From Heminiphilus faecis (GTDB lineage Bacteria; Bacteroidota; Bacteroidia; Bacteroidales; Muribaculaceae): a stretch of DNA of 32,676 nt. Where the stretch lies: NCBI RefSeq assembly GCF_008728965.1, contig NZ_VSMC01000031.1:1-32676 (forward strand). The letters run 5' to 3'. Below the pieces are notes generated by a model that made no database searches, was not told where the DNA came from, and saw nothing but the letters and a program-made list of their open reading frames with translations. Positions 20,374 to 27,181 of the stretch are shown piece by piece. The stretch's first letter is position 1. Each line of letters opens with the position of its first letter. The translations under genes and the position numbers were made by a program.

Positions 20374-20694
20374 ATGACACCTGACGAAAAACTGAAAATA
20401 GAAGAGCGGGCTGTGACACTGCTCAAAACAGTATTTGATCCGGAAATACCGGTCGACATATACAATCTCGGCCTGATATACCGCATCGAAGTGGACGATG
20501 ACACCAACCTCAATGTAGACATGACATTGACAGCCCCTAATTGTCCGGCCGCCGACTTCCTCGTTGAAGACGCGCGCATAAAGCTCGAAAGCATCGAAGG
20601 CATAAAAAACGTGAACATAAACATCGTTTTTGAACCCGAATGGAATAAAGACATGATGAGCGAAGAGGCCAAACTCGATCTCGGCTTCCTGTAA
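20374..20694 (+). CDS. MIP18/DUF59-family Fe-S cluster assembly factor (SufT-like)
   Basis: The protein has 106 residues. It begins MTPDEKLKIEERAVTLLKTV, followed by the family core FDPEIPVDIYNLGLIYRIEV and MTLTAPNCPAADFLVED, with the conserved Cys in the NCP loop. Members assist maturation of iron-sulfur proteins in the cytoplasm (SufT, PaaD, eukaryotic MIP18). No suf genes are present here. It is tightly packed between ligA and lpxH (gaps of 1 and 13 bases), so it is in one operon with them. The family is certain; the exact client is not. Confidence 0.9.
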   Translation: MTPDEKLKIEERAVTLLKTVFDPEIPVDIYNLGLIYRIEVDDDTNLNVDMTLTAPNCPAADFLVEDARIKLESIEGIKNVNINIVFEPEWNKDMMSEEAKLDLGFL

Positions 20695-20707
20695 AACGAT
20701 ATTCCCA

Positions 20708-21457
20708 ATGGCCCGAAAATACACATACTTCATATCGGACATGCACCTCGGTGCCACATATCTTAAAAATCCGCTCGAATACGAGAAACGGGTCGTTGAC
20801 TGGCTGATGTCAGTCAAGGATGAAGCCAAAGCCATATACATGCTTGGCGACATACTCGACTATTGGTACGAGTATCGCACTGTTGTTCCGCGGGGCTACG
20901 TAAGATTTTTCGGAGCACTGGCCACGCTCGCCGACGAGGGCGTAAAGATATACTGGTTTATCGGCAATCACGACATATGGCTGTTTGACTATTTGCGCGA
21001 CGAGATAGGACTCACGGTCATAGACGGCTACAGCGAGGTCACTATAGAAGGCAAAAAATTCTTTCTGTCACATGGCGACGGCGTAGGTCGGCTCAAACCG
21101 GCTTTCAGAATGATGCGTGCCATTTTTCGAAATAAAATATGCCAAAAGCTATATTCGGCAATCCATCCGCGCTGGACAATACCCTTTGCCCTCAACTGGT
21201 CATCGCACAGCCGCAATTTCAGCGAAGAGACACCACTGTGGAACGGTCCTGAAAATGAAGCGCTCATAGAGTTTGCCAAGGAGTATCGCACAACCCACCC
21301 CGACATCGATTATTTTATATTCGGACACAGGCATGTGCTGGTCGATTATAACATCGCGGACGACTGCCACGTCGTAATTCTCGGCGACTGGATACATCAT
21401 TTTTCTTATGCCCGATATGACGGCAACTGCGTAAAACTCGGCAGATTTGTATCATAA
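20708..21457 (+). CDS. lpxH: UDP-2,3-diacylglucosamine diphosphatase (LpxH-type calcineurin-like phosphoesterase)
   Basis: The 249-residue protein carries the metallophosphoesterase motifs in order: FISDMHLGA, LGDILDYWYEY, GNHDIW, LSHGDGVG, and FGHRHVLVDY near the C-terminus. These supply the Asp/His/Asn ligands of the di-metal centre. LpxH cleaves UDP-2,3-diacyl-GlcN to lipid X in lipid A synthesis at the inner-membrane face. The length matches LpxH (~240-255). A general phosphoesterase role is possible, but the GDILDYW and GHRH pattern and length favour LpxH. A hairpin followed by T residues lies about 115 bases after the stop. Confidence 0.88.
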   Translation: MARKYTYFISDMHLGATYLKNPLEYEKRVVDWLMSVKDEAKAIYMLGDILDYWYEYRTVVPRGYVRFFGALATLADEGVKIYWFIGNHDIWLFDYLRDEIGLTVIDGYSEVTIEGKKFFLSHGDGVGRLKPAFRMMRAIFRNKICQKLYSAIHPRWTIPFALNWSSHSRNFSEETPLWNGPENEALIEFAKEYRTTHPDIDYFIFGHRHVLVDYNIADDCHVVILGDWIHHFSYARYDGNCVKLGRFVS

Positions 21458-21573
21458 AAATACAACAGAGTATCATTTTAACTATTTTTCACAATTAACA
21501 TATTTCAAAACGAAACATGTTATAACATTATATAACAATACTTTATCAGCACAAGTGTCTCATTTACATCCAT

Positions 21574-21599
21574 AAAACATGTTTTGTAACATGTTTTTT
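21574..21599 (+). terminator. AT-rich terminator-like hairpin after lpxH
   Basis: A perfect 10-bp stem, AAAACATGTT (21574-21583) and AACATGTTTT (21588-21597), with loop TTGT, overlaps a run of six T. The stem has little GC, so efficiency is uncertain. Confidence 0.55.
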
Positions 21600-21601
21600 C
21601 C

Positions 21602-21633
21602 TTTGGCTGGTCAATAAAAAAGGATGACCTTTG
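21602..21633 (+). promoter_or_regulatory. Promoter of the candidate small RNA
   Basis: TTTG (21602-21605), a 20-base spacer and GACCTTTG (21626-21633). The -33 box is perfect and the -7 box has one mismatch (G for T at its first base). It points to a start near 21639. Confidence 0.5.
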
Positions 21634-21638
21634 TGGCA

Positions 21639-21723
21639 CAAACCTAAAACAATCTTTTTTACCTTAGAAATTGTACCTATTGGAAACCCATAAAAAGGAG
21701 CTTAGAGATAAGCTCCTTTTTAT
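21639..21723 (+). ncRNA. Candidate small RNA of ~85 nt between lpxH and ispD
   Basis: The stretch has no plausible ORF, a promoter-like pair at 21602-21633 and a strong terminator at 21690-21723. It sits after the lpxH terminator and before a separate ispD promoter (21747-21754), so the terminator has no other obvious gene to serve. The body is unstructured and U/A-rich (run of six T at 21655-21660), as in base-pairing small RNAs. It could instead be a decayed gene or bidirectional insulation. The start is predicted, not seen. Confidence 0.42.
21690..21723 (+). terminator. Strong rho-independent terminator (end of candidate small RNA)
   Basis: AAAAAGGAGCTT (21692-21703) pairs with AAGCTCCTTTTT (21710-21721) around loop AGAGAT, extended by two A-T pairs. 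The A run on one side and T run on the other make it bidirectional. Confidence 0.85.
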
Positions 21724-21746
21724 TTTATTAAATAAACCATAATCAT

Positions 21747-21754
21747 TATTTTTG
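21747..21754 (+). promoter_or_regulatory. -7 box of ispD-recG
   Basis: TATTTTTG matches TAnnTTTG and ends 5 bases before the ispD ATG. TTTT (21723-21726) lies 20 bases upstream as the -33 partner. Transcription should begin at or next to the start codon. Confidence 0.62.
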
Positions 21755-21759
21755 CATAA

Positions 21760-22467
21760 ATGAAGCATCGTAATATACATAACATCATCGTAGCGGCAGG
21801 AAGCGGCACTCGCTTTGGCTCCGGCTGTCCCAAACAATTTCAGCCACTTGCCGGTCGCCCGGTACTCATGCATACTATCGACAGAATGCGGCAGGCCCTC
21901 CCCGGCAGCAGCATACTGCTCGTGCTTGGTGAGCCGCACCTGAAACTGTGGCACATGCTGTGTGACAAGTTCGGGTTCTGCTCCCCGACAATAATCGCAG
22001 GCGGCTCCACACGCTGGCAATCGGTTAAAAATGCTATAGACACGATAAAACTATCACCGGAAGAGGAAGGCATAATAACCGTACACGACGGCGCACGTCC
22101 GCTTATCGACTCGGCTCTTGTAGCCAGAATTATCGACGGGCTTCAACTGGCTTCCGGCTCGATACCGGCCACACCGGTTACAGACTCGCTCAGGATACTT
22201 GAAAACGACGGCTCCTCGCACCCGATAGACCGAAGCATCATAAGGGCCGTACAGACACCGCAGGCGTTTGACGCCCGCAAACTAATCAAAGCATACAGCC
22301 TGCCATACAAGGACAGCTTCACCGATGACGCATCGGTAATGGCTGCCGCAGGCTACACAGACATCGCGCTGGTCGACGGCAGCCTATCAAATATAAAGAT
22401 AACCATGCCGGCCGATATCGACATAGCAGCTATCTACATGGCACATGAGACGTCTACGCTCGCTTGA
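21760..22467 (+). CDS. ispD: 2-C-methyl-D-erythritol 4-phosphate cytidylyltransferase
   Basis: The protein has 235 residues, typical of IspD. The CTP-binding N-terminal motif is IIVAAGSGTRFGSGCPKQF. VHDGARPLI, AVQTPQAFDARKL and SFTDDASVMAAAG follow, and ITMPADIDIA closes the fold. It makes CDP-methylerythritol in the MEP isoprenoid pathway in the cytoplasm. The ATG at 21760 is the only fitting start, and the promoter box ends 5 bases before it. Its 3' end overlaps recG by 23 bases. Confidence 0.95.
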   Translation: MKHRNIHNIIVAAGSGTRFGSGCPKQFQPLAGRPVLMHTIDRMRQALPGSSILLVLGEPHLKLWHMLCDKFGFCSPTIIAGGSTRWQSVKNAIDTIKLSPEEEGIITVHDGARPLIDSALVARIIDGLQLASGSIPATPVTDSLRILENDGSSHPIDRSIIRAVQTPQAFDARKLIKAYSLPYKDSFTDDASVMAAAGYTDIALVDGSLSNIKITMPADIDIAAIYMAHETSTLA

Positions 22468-24535
22468 CATAAAATATCTTCACGGCGTAGGGCCCAAGCG
22501 TGCCGAGTTGCTCAACAAAGAACTCGGCATAAGTTCTTATCGCGACCTGCTTTACCACTTCCCTACCCGATATGTCGACCGATCCAAATTTTACAGCATA
22601 TCGGGATTCACAGGCGACATGCCGTCGGTTCAGGTCAAAGGGCGGTTTCTAACCATGTCGATACAGGGAGAAGGCGCAAAGACACGGCTTGTAGGCGTAT
22701 TCACCGACGGCACCACCACAATGGAAGTCGTATGGTTTCGACGCATAAAGCAACTGCGCGACAGCTACCACACCGGCAACGAGTATATCGTATTCGGTAA
22801 ACCGGAAGAATTCAACGGCCGCTGGAGCATGGTACATCCTGAGATCGACACTCCTGCGGCACCCGGCGCCATGCAGGGTCTACGGGGCGTATATCCTCTT
22901 ACCGACAAATTGCGCAACCAAGGCATCGGATCACGACAGATATTCACATGGATACAGACAGCCCTTGCGGCATCGCCTTCCATCAGCGAGACTCTGCCAC
23001 GTAAAGTCACAGAGAGCATGAAACTTATGCCTCTGCGTGAGGCCCTCGCCAACATACACAATCCACAGTCGCTGGAAGCTCTCAACAATGCCAAGTTCAG
23101 GCTGAAACTGGAAGAGTTGCTGTATCTGCAGCTAAATATATTAAGGTACGCGCGCAGACGCAACGCTTCGCTTTCCGGCTTCCGCTTTCCGCGTATAGGC
23201 GATTATTTCAACCGCTTCTACCATGAACAGATGCCCTTCGAGTTAACCGGCGCTCAAAAAAGAGTGATCAAAGAGATAAGAGCCGACATGACGACAGGCC
23301 GACAGATGAACAGGCTGTTGCAGGGCGACGTAGGCAGCGGAAAGACTTTGGTAGGACTACTGTGCATGCTCATAGCTCTCGACAACGACACACAGGCATG
23401 TATGATGGCACCGACCGAAATCCTCGCAACCCAACACTTCGAGACACTGTACAAACTTGCCGCACCTATAGGCATAAACATAAAACTCCTTACCGGTTCC
23501 ACATCAAAGAAAAACCGCGAGATAATACACCGTCAGCTTGCCGACGGCTCACTGCACATACTCGTAGGCACACATGCCGTGATTGAAGACAATGTTAAAT
23601 TCAAAAATCTCGGTTTTGTAGTAATTGATGAACAACACCGTTTCGGAGTAGCCCAACGGGCACGCATGTGGAAAAAGAACTCGATTCCGCCACACGTCCT
23701 TGTAATGACTGCGACCCCGATACCGCGTACATTGGCAATGACTGTTTACGGCGATCTGAGTGTGTCGGTAATCGACGAGCTGCCTCCGGGACGCAAACCC
23801 ATAACGACACTTCTGCGCTACGACGACAATCGGCGTCCGGTATACCAAGCCATCGGACGACAGCTGAAAGAGGGACGACAGATATATATCGTATATCCTT
23901 TGATAAAGGAGAACGAAAAACTTGATCTAAAAAGCCTCGAAGACGGATATGAGTATATTCAGGAGCTCTTCCCGCAGTATAGAGTATGCCACGTGCACGG
24001 CAAGATGAAACCCGCCGAAAAGGATTTTCAGATGCAATTATTTGCATCCGGACAGGCACACATCATGGTAGCCACAACTGTCATCGAGGTTGGAGTGAAT
24101 GTGCCGAACGCCTCGGTAATGCTTATTGAAAACGCAGAACGCTTCGGCCTTTCGCAGTTACACCAATTAAGAGGCCGAGTCGGCCGAGGCGCCGACCAAA
24201 GCTACTGTATACTTATGACGCACCATAAGATAACCAAAGAGACACGCCGACGGCTTGAAATAATGACTTCGACCACCGACGGCTTTGTCGTGGCAGAGGC
24301 CGACCTTAAAATGAGAGGACCGGGCGACATAGAAGGCACTATGCAGAGCGGAATACCTTTCGAGCTTCACATCGCCGACCTATCGACCGACGGCAGAATA
24401 GTAAGTCTTGCTCGCGATAAGGCAAACGAAATTCTCGATGAAGACCCCGAGCTGACCAACCCCGATAATGCGGTAATAAAAAATGAACTTGCTCTACTTG
24501 ATAACAGAATAGTCGATTGGTCAAGAATAAGCTGA
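22445..24535 (+). CDS. recG: ATP-dependent DNA helicase RecG
   Basis: The 696-residue protein is full length. The wedge/OB domain at the N-terminus starts YLHGVGPKRAELLNKELG and includes YHFPTRYVDRSKF. The helicase core has Walker A GDVGSGKTLVG (near residue 293), the DEQH box VVIDEQHRFGVAQRARM (near 394), MTATPIPRTLAMTVYGDL, and motif VI QLRGRVGRG. The TRG region follows (MRGPGDIEGTMQSG). It reverses stalled replication forks and processes Holliday junctions. It starts inside ispD (23-base overlap) and is co-transcribed with it. Confidence 0.97.
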   Translation: MRRLRSLDIKYLHGVGPKRAELLNKELGISSYRDLLYHFPTRYVDRSKFYSISGFTGDMPSVQVKGRFLTMSIQGEGAKTRLVGVFTDGTTTMEVVWFRRIKQLRDSYHTGNEYIVFGKPEEFNGRWSMVHPEIDTPAAPGAMQGLRGVYPLTDKLRNQGIGSRQIFTWIQTALAASPSISETLPRKVTESMKLMPLREALANIHNPQSLEALNNAKFRLKLEELLYLQLNILRYARRRNASLSGFRFPRIGDYFNRFYHEQMPFELTGAQKRVIKEIRADMTTGRQMNRLLQGDVGSGKTLVGLLCMLIALDNDTQACMMAPTEILATQHFETLYKLAAPIGINIKLLTGSTSKKNREIIHRQLADGSLHILVGTHAVIEDNVKFKNLGFVVIDEQHRFGVAQRARMWKKNSIPPHVLVMTATPIPRTLAMTVYGDLSVSVIDELPPGRKPITTLLRYDDNRRPVYQAIGRQLKEGRQIYIVYPLIKENEKLDLKSLEDGYEYIQELFPQYRVCHVHGKMKPAEKDFQMQLFASGQAHIMVATTVIEVGVNVPNASVMLIENAERFGLSQLHQLRGRVGRGADQSYCILMTHHKITKETRRRLEIMTSTTDGFVVAEADLKMRGPGDIEGTMQSGIPFELHIADLSTDGRIVSLARDKANEILDEDPELTNPDNAVIKNELALLDNRIVDWSRIS

Positions 24536-24804
24536 TATAGTTTTAGTTAAATTACCTGCCTTTTAAAATACATATTTTAACAAATATTTACTCTGCGCAA
24601 CAATGTCAAACCCCACGTTGTTCAAAACATGTTGTTAAACATATTACAGCGCAAACACCTATAAAACAATCAACTACGCAGCGCATTTAATTCCTGCAAA
24701 TTATTTTTCACACTTTTTGTTTTGAATTTCCATTAATGATCCAAATGGTTTTTGTATATTTGAGCTACAGACGAGAACAACGTTAAAATCATTAAAATTG
24801 CGAA
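24536..24804. other. Intergenic region recG-ndk, AT-rich
   Basis: 269 bases without a gene. It holds one AACATGTT palindrome (24626-24633), an imperfect hairpin AACAATGT/ACGTTGTT (8 bp with one G-T pair; loop CAAACCCC) around 24600-24623, and the ndk -7 box. No convincing terminator for recG is seen. Confidence 0.5.
24755..24762 (+). promoter_or_regulatory. -7 box of ndk
   Basis: TATATTTG matches TAnnTTTG and predicts a leader of about 37 bases. No clear TTTG lies at the standard spacing. Confidence 0.55.
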
Positions 24805-25266
24805 ATGGAGCAAACCTTAGTTATAATAAAACCATCTGCCGTACATCGTGGTCTCATAGGTGACATCATCAGCCGCTTTCAGAATAAAGGTCTTACAATA
24901 ACAGGACTAAAAATGATGCAGCTTGATGAAGAGATTCTGCGTGAGCACTACTCGCACCTTACAGAAAAGCCGTTTTTCCCTTCTTTATTGGAGTCGATGA
25001 TGGCTACTCCTGTCTTAGTTATGTGCCTCGAAGGAATAGATGCTGTAGAAGTAGTAAGGTTGATGACCGGCGCCACTAACGGCCGCAAAGCACTTCCCGG
25101 CACCATACGCGGCGACTTATCCATGAGCGGACAGGAAAATATAGTCCACGCTTCCGACAGCGTTGAAAACGGCCGTATTGAATTGGCCCGTTTCTTCAAG
25201 CCGGGAGAAATATTCTCCTATCGCCCCGCGAATTTAAGATTTTATTACGCTCCCGACGAAATCTAA
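24805..25266 (+). CDS. ndk: Nucleoside diphosphate kinase
   Basis: The protein has 153 residues. It begins MEQTLVIIKPSAVHRGLIGD, with the RPFFPSLL-like LTEKPFFPSLLESMM, GPVLVMCLEG-like TPVLVMCLEGIDAVE, and the active-site segment NIVHASDSVENGRIELARFF containing the phosphorylated His. It equilibrates nucleoside di- and triphosphates in the cytoplasm. It is followed 23 bases later by the M23 peptidase gene, probably in one transcript. Confidence 0.97.
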   Translation: MEQTLVIIKPSAVHRGLIGDIISRFQNKGLTITGLKMMQLDEEILREHYSHLTEKPFFPSLLESMMATPVLVMCLEGIDAVEVVRLMTGATNGRKALPGTIRGDLSMSGQENIVHASDSVENGRIELARFFKPGEIFSYRPANLRFYYAPDEI

Positions 25267-25289
25267 TTAATCTGACAAAGACAAAACCA

Positions 25290-26246
25290 ATGCGATTTAA
25301 TATCACCAAATTAGCTACTGCAGCCGCATTAACCTTAGTAACGACATTTTCAGCATTTGCTCAAACGACTTACGACCGCCGTCCGGCACAGCATAACGCA
25401 GAACACAAGGACCTGCTTGCTTACCAGACAAACATCAACGAACAGATAAAACTTAAAGAGACCCTCGACTATATGGACAACATCTTCAGCGAAGAAGAAG
25501 AGCCTGAAGAGGACATATATGTAGAAGGTTGGGACAGCCAAGCGGTAAACTGCTATACTAACGCCGTAGTACCCGACACAAAGGTCATAGATGTAAGTAA
25601 TTTCTGCATGCCTACCATGGGCTATGTCACATCGCCTTACGGTTACCGTCGCCGTTTCCGCCGCATGCACAAAGGCATAGACCTCAAGGTGCAGATAGGC
25701 GACACCATACGCGCAGCATTTGACGGCAAAGTAAGACTGACCCGCAATCAAGGACGCAGAAAAGGTTATGGCCTCTACGTGATTGTACGTCATTCCAACG
25801 GCCTTGAGACCGTATACGGACACCTGTCGAAATTTCTCGTATCGCCTGACCAATACGTAAAAGCCGGCGACCCCATAGCCTTGGGTGGCAACACAGGACG
25901 CTCAACCGGGCCGCACCTTCATTTCGAAACCCGCTATATGGGATACGCCATCAATCCGGCCGCCATCTTTGACTTCGAGAACAAAACGACCCACACTGAC
26001 GAATTTACGTTTAACAAAAGTAGTTATAAAGATGCCCGTGACTACTCTCCGGCAAAAAAGCGTAAAACCTCAAGCAAGGCTCTCGCTTCGTCAAAGTCAA
26101 AAGCCGCGACAGTCAAGGTAAGAAAAGGCGACAGCCTGTCAAAGATAGCAAAAGCCAACGGTACTACCGTCGATAAACTATGCAGACTAAACGGCATAAA
26201 TCGAAATACGACTTTGTCGGTGGGAAAATCACTGAAAGTAAGATAA
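25290..26246 (+). CDS. Secreted M23 (LytM) endopeptidase with C-terminal LysM domain
   Basis: The protein has 318 residues. A signal peptide (1-24, cleavage near SAFAQ) is followed by a ~75-residue acidic linker (FSEEEEPEEDIYVEGWDS). The LytM domain (~110-235) has SPYGYRRRFRRMHKGIDL with the zinc ligands H and D, VYGHLSKFLV, and GRSTGPHLHFETRY with the HLH site. All metal-binding motifs are present, so it should be an active DD-endopeptidase. After a lysine/serine-rich linker, a LysM domain (VRKGDSLSKIAKANGTTVDK) closes the protein and would anchor it to peptidoglycan. It acts in the periplasm on peptide cross-links, during growth or division. A terminator follows at 26279-26315. Confidence 0.93.
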   Translation: MRFNITKLATAAALTLVTTFSAFAQTTYDRRPAQHNAEHKDLLAYQTNINEQIKLKETLDYMDNIFSEEEEPEEDIYVEGWDSQAVNCYTNAVVPDTKVIDVSNFCMPTMGYVTSPYGYRRRFRRMHKGIDLKVQIGDTIRAAFDGKVRLTRNQGRRKGYGLYVIVRHSNGLETVYGHLSKFLVSPDQYVKAGDPIALGGNTGRSTGPHLHFETRYMGYAINPAAIFDFENKTTHTDEFTFNKSSYKDARDYSPAKKRKTSSKALASSKSKAATVKVRKGDSLSKIAKANGTTVDKLCRLNGINRNTTLSVGKSLKVR

Positions 26247-26278
26247 AACGTTTTTGCTTCATAAATAAAATAATAAAG

Positions 26279-26315
26279 AAAGAATACGGTCGCCGAATAA
26301 GCGACCGTATTCTTT
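26279..26315 (+). terminator. Rho-independent terminator after the M23 peptidase gene
   Basis: A perfect 15-bp stem, AAAGAATACGGTCGC (26279-26293) with 26301-26315, has a 7-base loop and a T run. Confidence 0.88.
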
Positions 26316-26325
26316 TACATCAACC

Positions 26326-26493
26326 TTAAATTTGAGCTGCAAAACCCAGTTGAAGTGTTAAATATACCGCAGATTGACATGGGCGCCGGCAGTACGGCGC
26401 CAGCATATCCGGACGGCTATACAAGAGGCCATGCGGATCGCAGCCGGACGCCGTCGTACCAGCATCCCTGCCAACCTTATCGCCGTTGATCAA
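26326..26493 (-). other. GC-rich structured block with a 55-codon minus-strand reading frame; possible dispersed repeat or RNA
   Basis: Within the 304-base gap between the M23 gene and the Fur-family gene, about 26376-26475 is clearly GC-richer than neighbouring intergenic DNA. It contains a 7-bp hairpin GGCGCCG/CGGCGCC (26382-26401, loop GCAGTA), and a compound hairpin with outer stem GACGGC/GCCGTC (26412-26455) and inner stems GGC/GCC and TGCG/CGCA. The minus strand is open for 55 codons from a TTG at 26491-26493 to a TAA at 26326-26328 (segments such as GRDAGTTASGCDPHGLLY and SAVYLTLQLGFAAQI), without ATG or a promoter box. It could be a gene remnant, a repeat-borne peptide, or a structured RNA. 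No function is assigned. Confidence 0.35.
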
Positions 26494-26525
26494 CCGTGTT
26501 TTTACATTGCTTCATAAATTAGGTG

Positions 26526-26533
26526 TACCTTTG
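26526..26533 (+). promoter_or_regulatory. -7 box of the Fur-family gene
   Basis: TACCTTTG matches TAnnTTTG, 17 bases before the ATG. TTTA (26501-26504) lies 21 bases upstream inside a 15-base sequence that is repeated after the gene (27038-27052). Confidence 0.6.
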
Positions 26534-26550
26534 CAGATAAAAAATAGAAT

Positions 26551-26973
26551 ATGATTACTTCAGACGAAATAGAAAATATCTTGGAAGGAAAGGGCATAAA
26601 ACCCACGACTAACCGCATACTCATATTAAGAGAACTGATGAAAGCGACTCACCCTGTGAGCCTTGCGGATTTTGAGGCTCTGTTGGGTTTTTCTATGGAC
26701 AAAGCAAGTATTTTCAGGGTACTTGAACTATTCTCCGAGAAGGAAGTCGTTCACGTGATAGAAGACGGAAGTCGCTCTCTAAAATATGAGTTGTGTCACA
26801 GCGGAAGATACCATACAATATCAGATCAGCATGTCCATTTCTATTGTTTGAAGTGTAAGGAAACGTATTGTTTCGAGAGCGTAAGTGTGCCTTTGGTAAA
26901 GATACCCGAAGGATTTTCACCATCTTCTATAAATTATATGATAAAGGGCATCTGCCCTAAATGCCTGAAATAA
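26551..26973 (+). CDS. Fur-family metalloregulator
   Basis: The protein has 140 residues. The winged helix is KPTTNRILILRELMKATHPV and MDKASIFRVLELFSEKEVVH. The hinge is YELCHSGRYHTISDQHVHFY, with His88, His94 and His96. Structural-zinc cysteines are Cys99/Cys102 (CLKC) and Cys135/Cys138 (CPKC). Both CXXC pairs are present, so it should hold the structural zinc. Whether it senses Fe (Fur), Zn (Zur) or peroxide (PerR) cannot be told from this window. It is monocistronic with its own promoter, and a 15-base repeat flanks it on both sides. Confidence 0.9.
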   Translation: MITSDEIENILEGKGIKPTTNRILILRELMKATHPVSLADFEALLGFSMDKASIFRVLELFSEKEVVHVIEDGSRSLKYELCHSGRYHTISDQHVHFYCLKCKETYCFESVSVPLVKIPEGFSPSSINYMIKGICPKCLK

Positions 26974-27146
26974 TCACGCGTTTTCATCTTTCCACCCCAA
27001 AGTGGCAGTGTCAAAATTGAGTTTTACCGCGCACCGCTTTTTACATTGCTTCTAAAATACTGTATGGGCACGCTGTCTGACAACCGATGTTGATATCGGC
27101 CCATTCTTTTTTAACACCGATGTTGATAAATAAAACGTCGTTAACT

Positions 27147-27177
27147 TTTGTAATGTGACCATAAGTTTTTAACTTTG
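27147..27177 (+). promoter_or_regulatory. Promoter of the HU-CCDC81/SPOR gene
   Basis: TTTG (27147-27150), a 19-base spacer and TAACTTTG (27170-27177), both perfect. It is built from a near-perfect direct repeat: TTAACTTTTGTAATGTGA at 27141-27158 and TTAACTTTGTAATGTGA at 27169-27185. The -7 box ends 4 bases before the GTG start. Confidence 0.7.
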
Positions 27178-27181
27178 TAAT

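Noticed and set aside
26379-26489. 36-codon plus-strand ORF in the GC-rich block
   Set aside because: It has an ATG but low-complexity, basic composition without a promoter box, and it is antisense to the more protein-like minus frame; the block is reported as one structured element.
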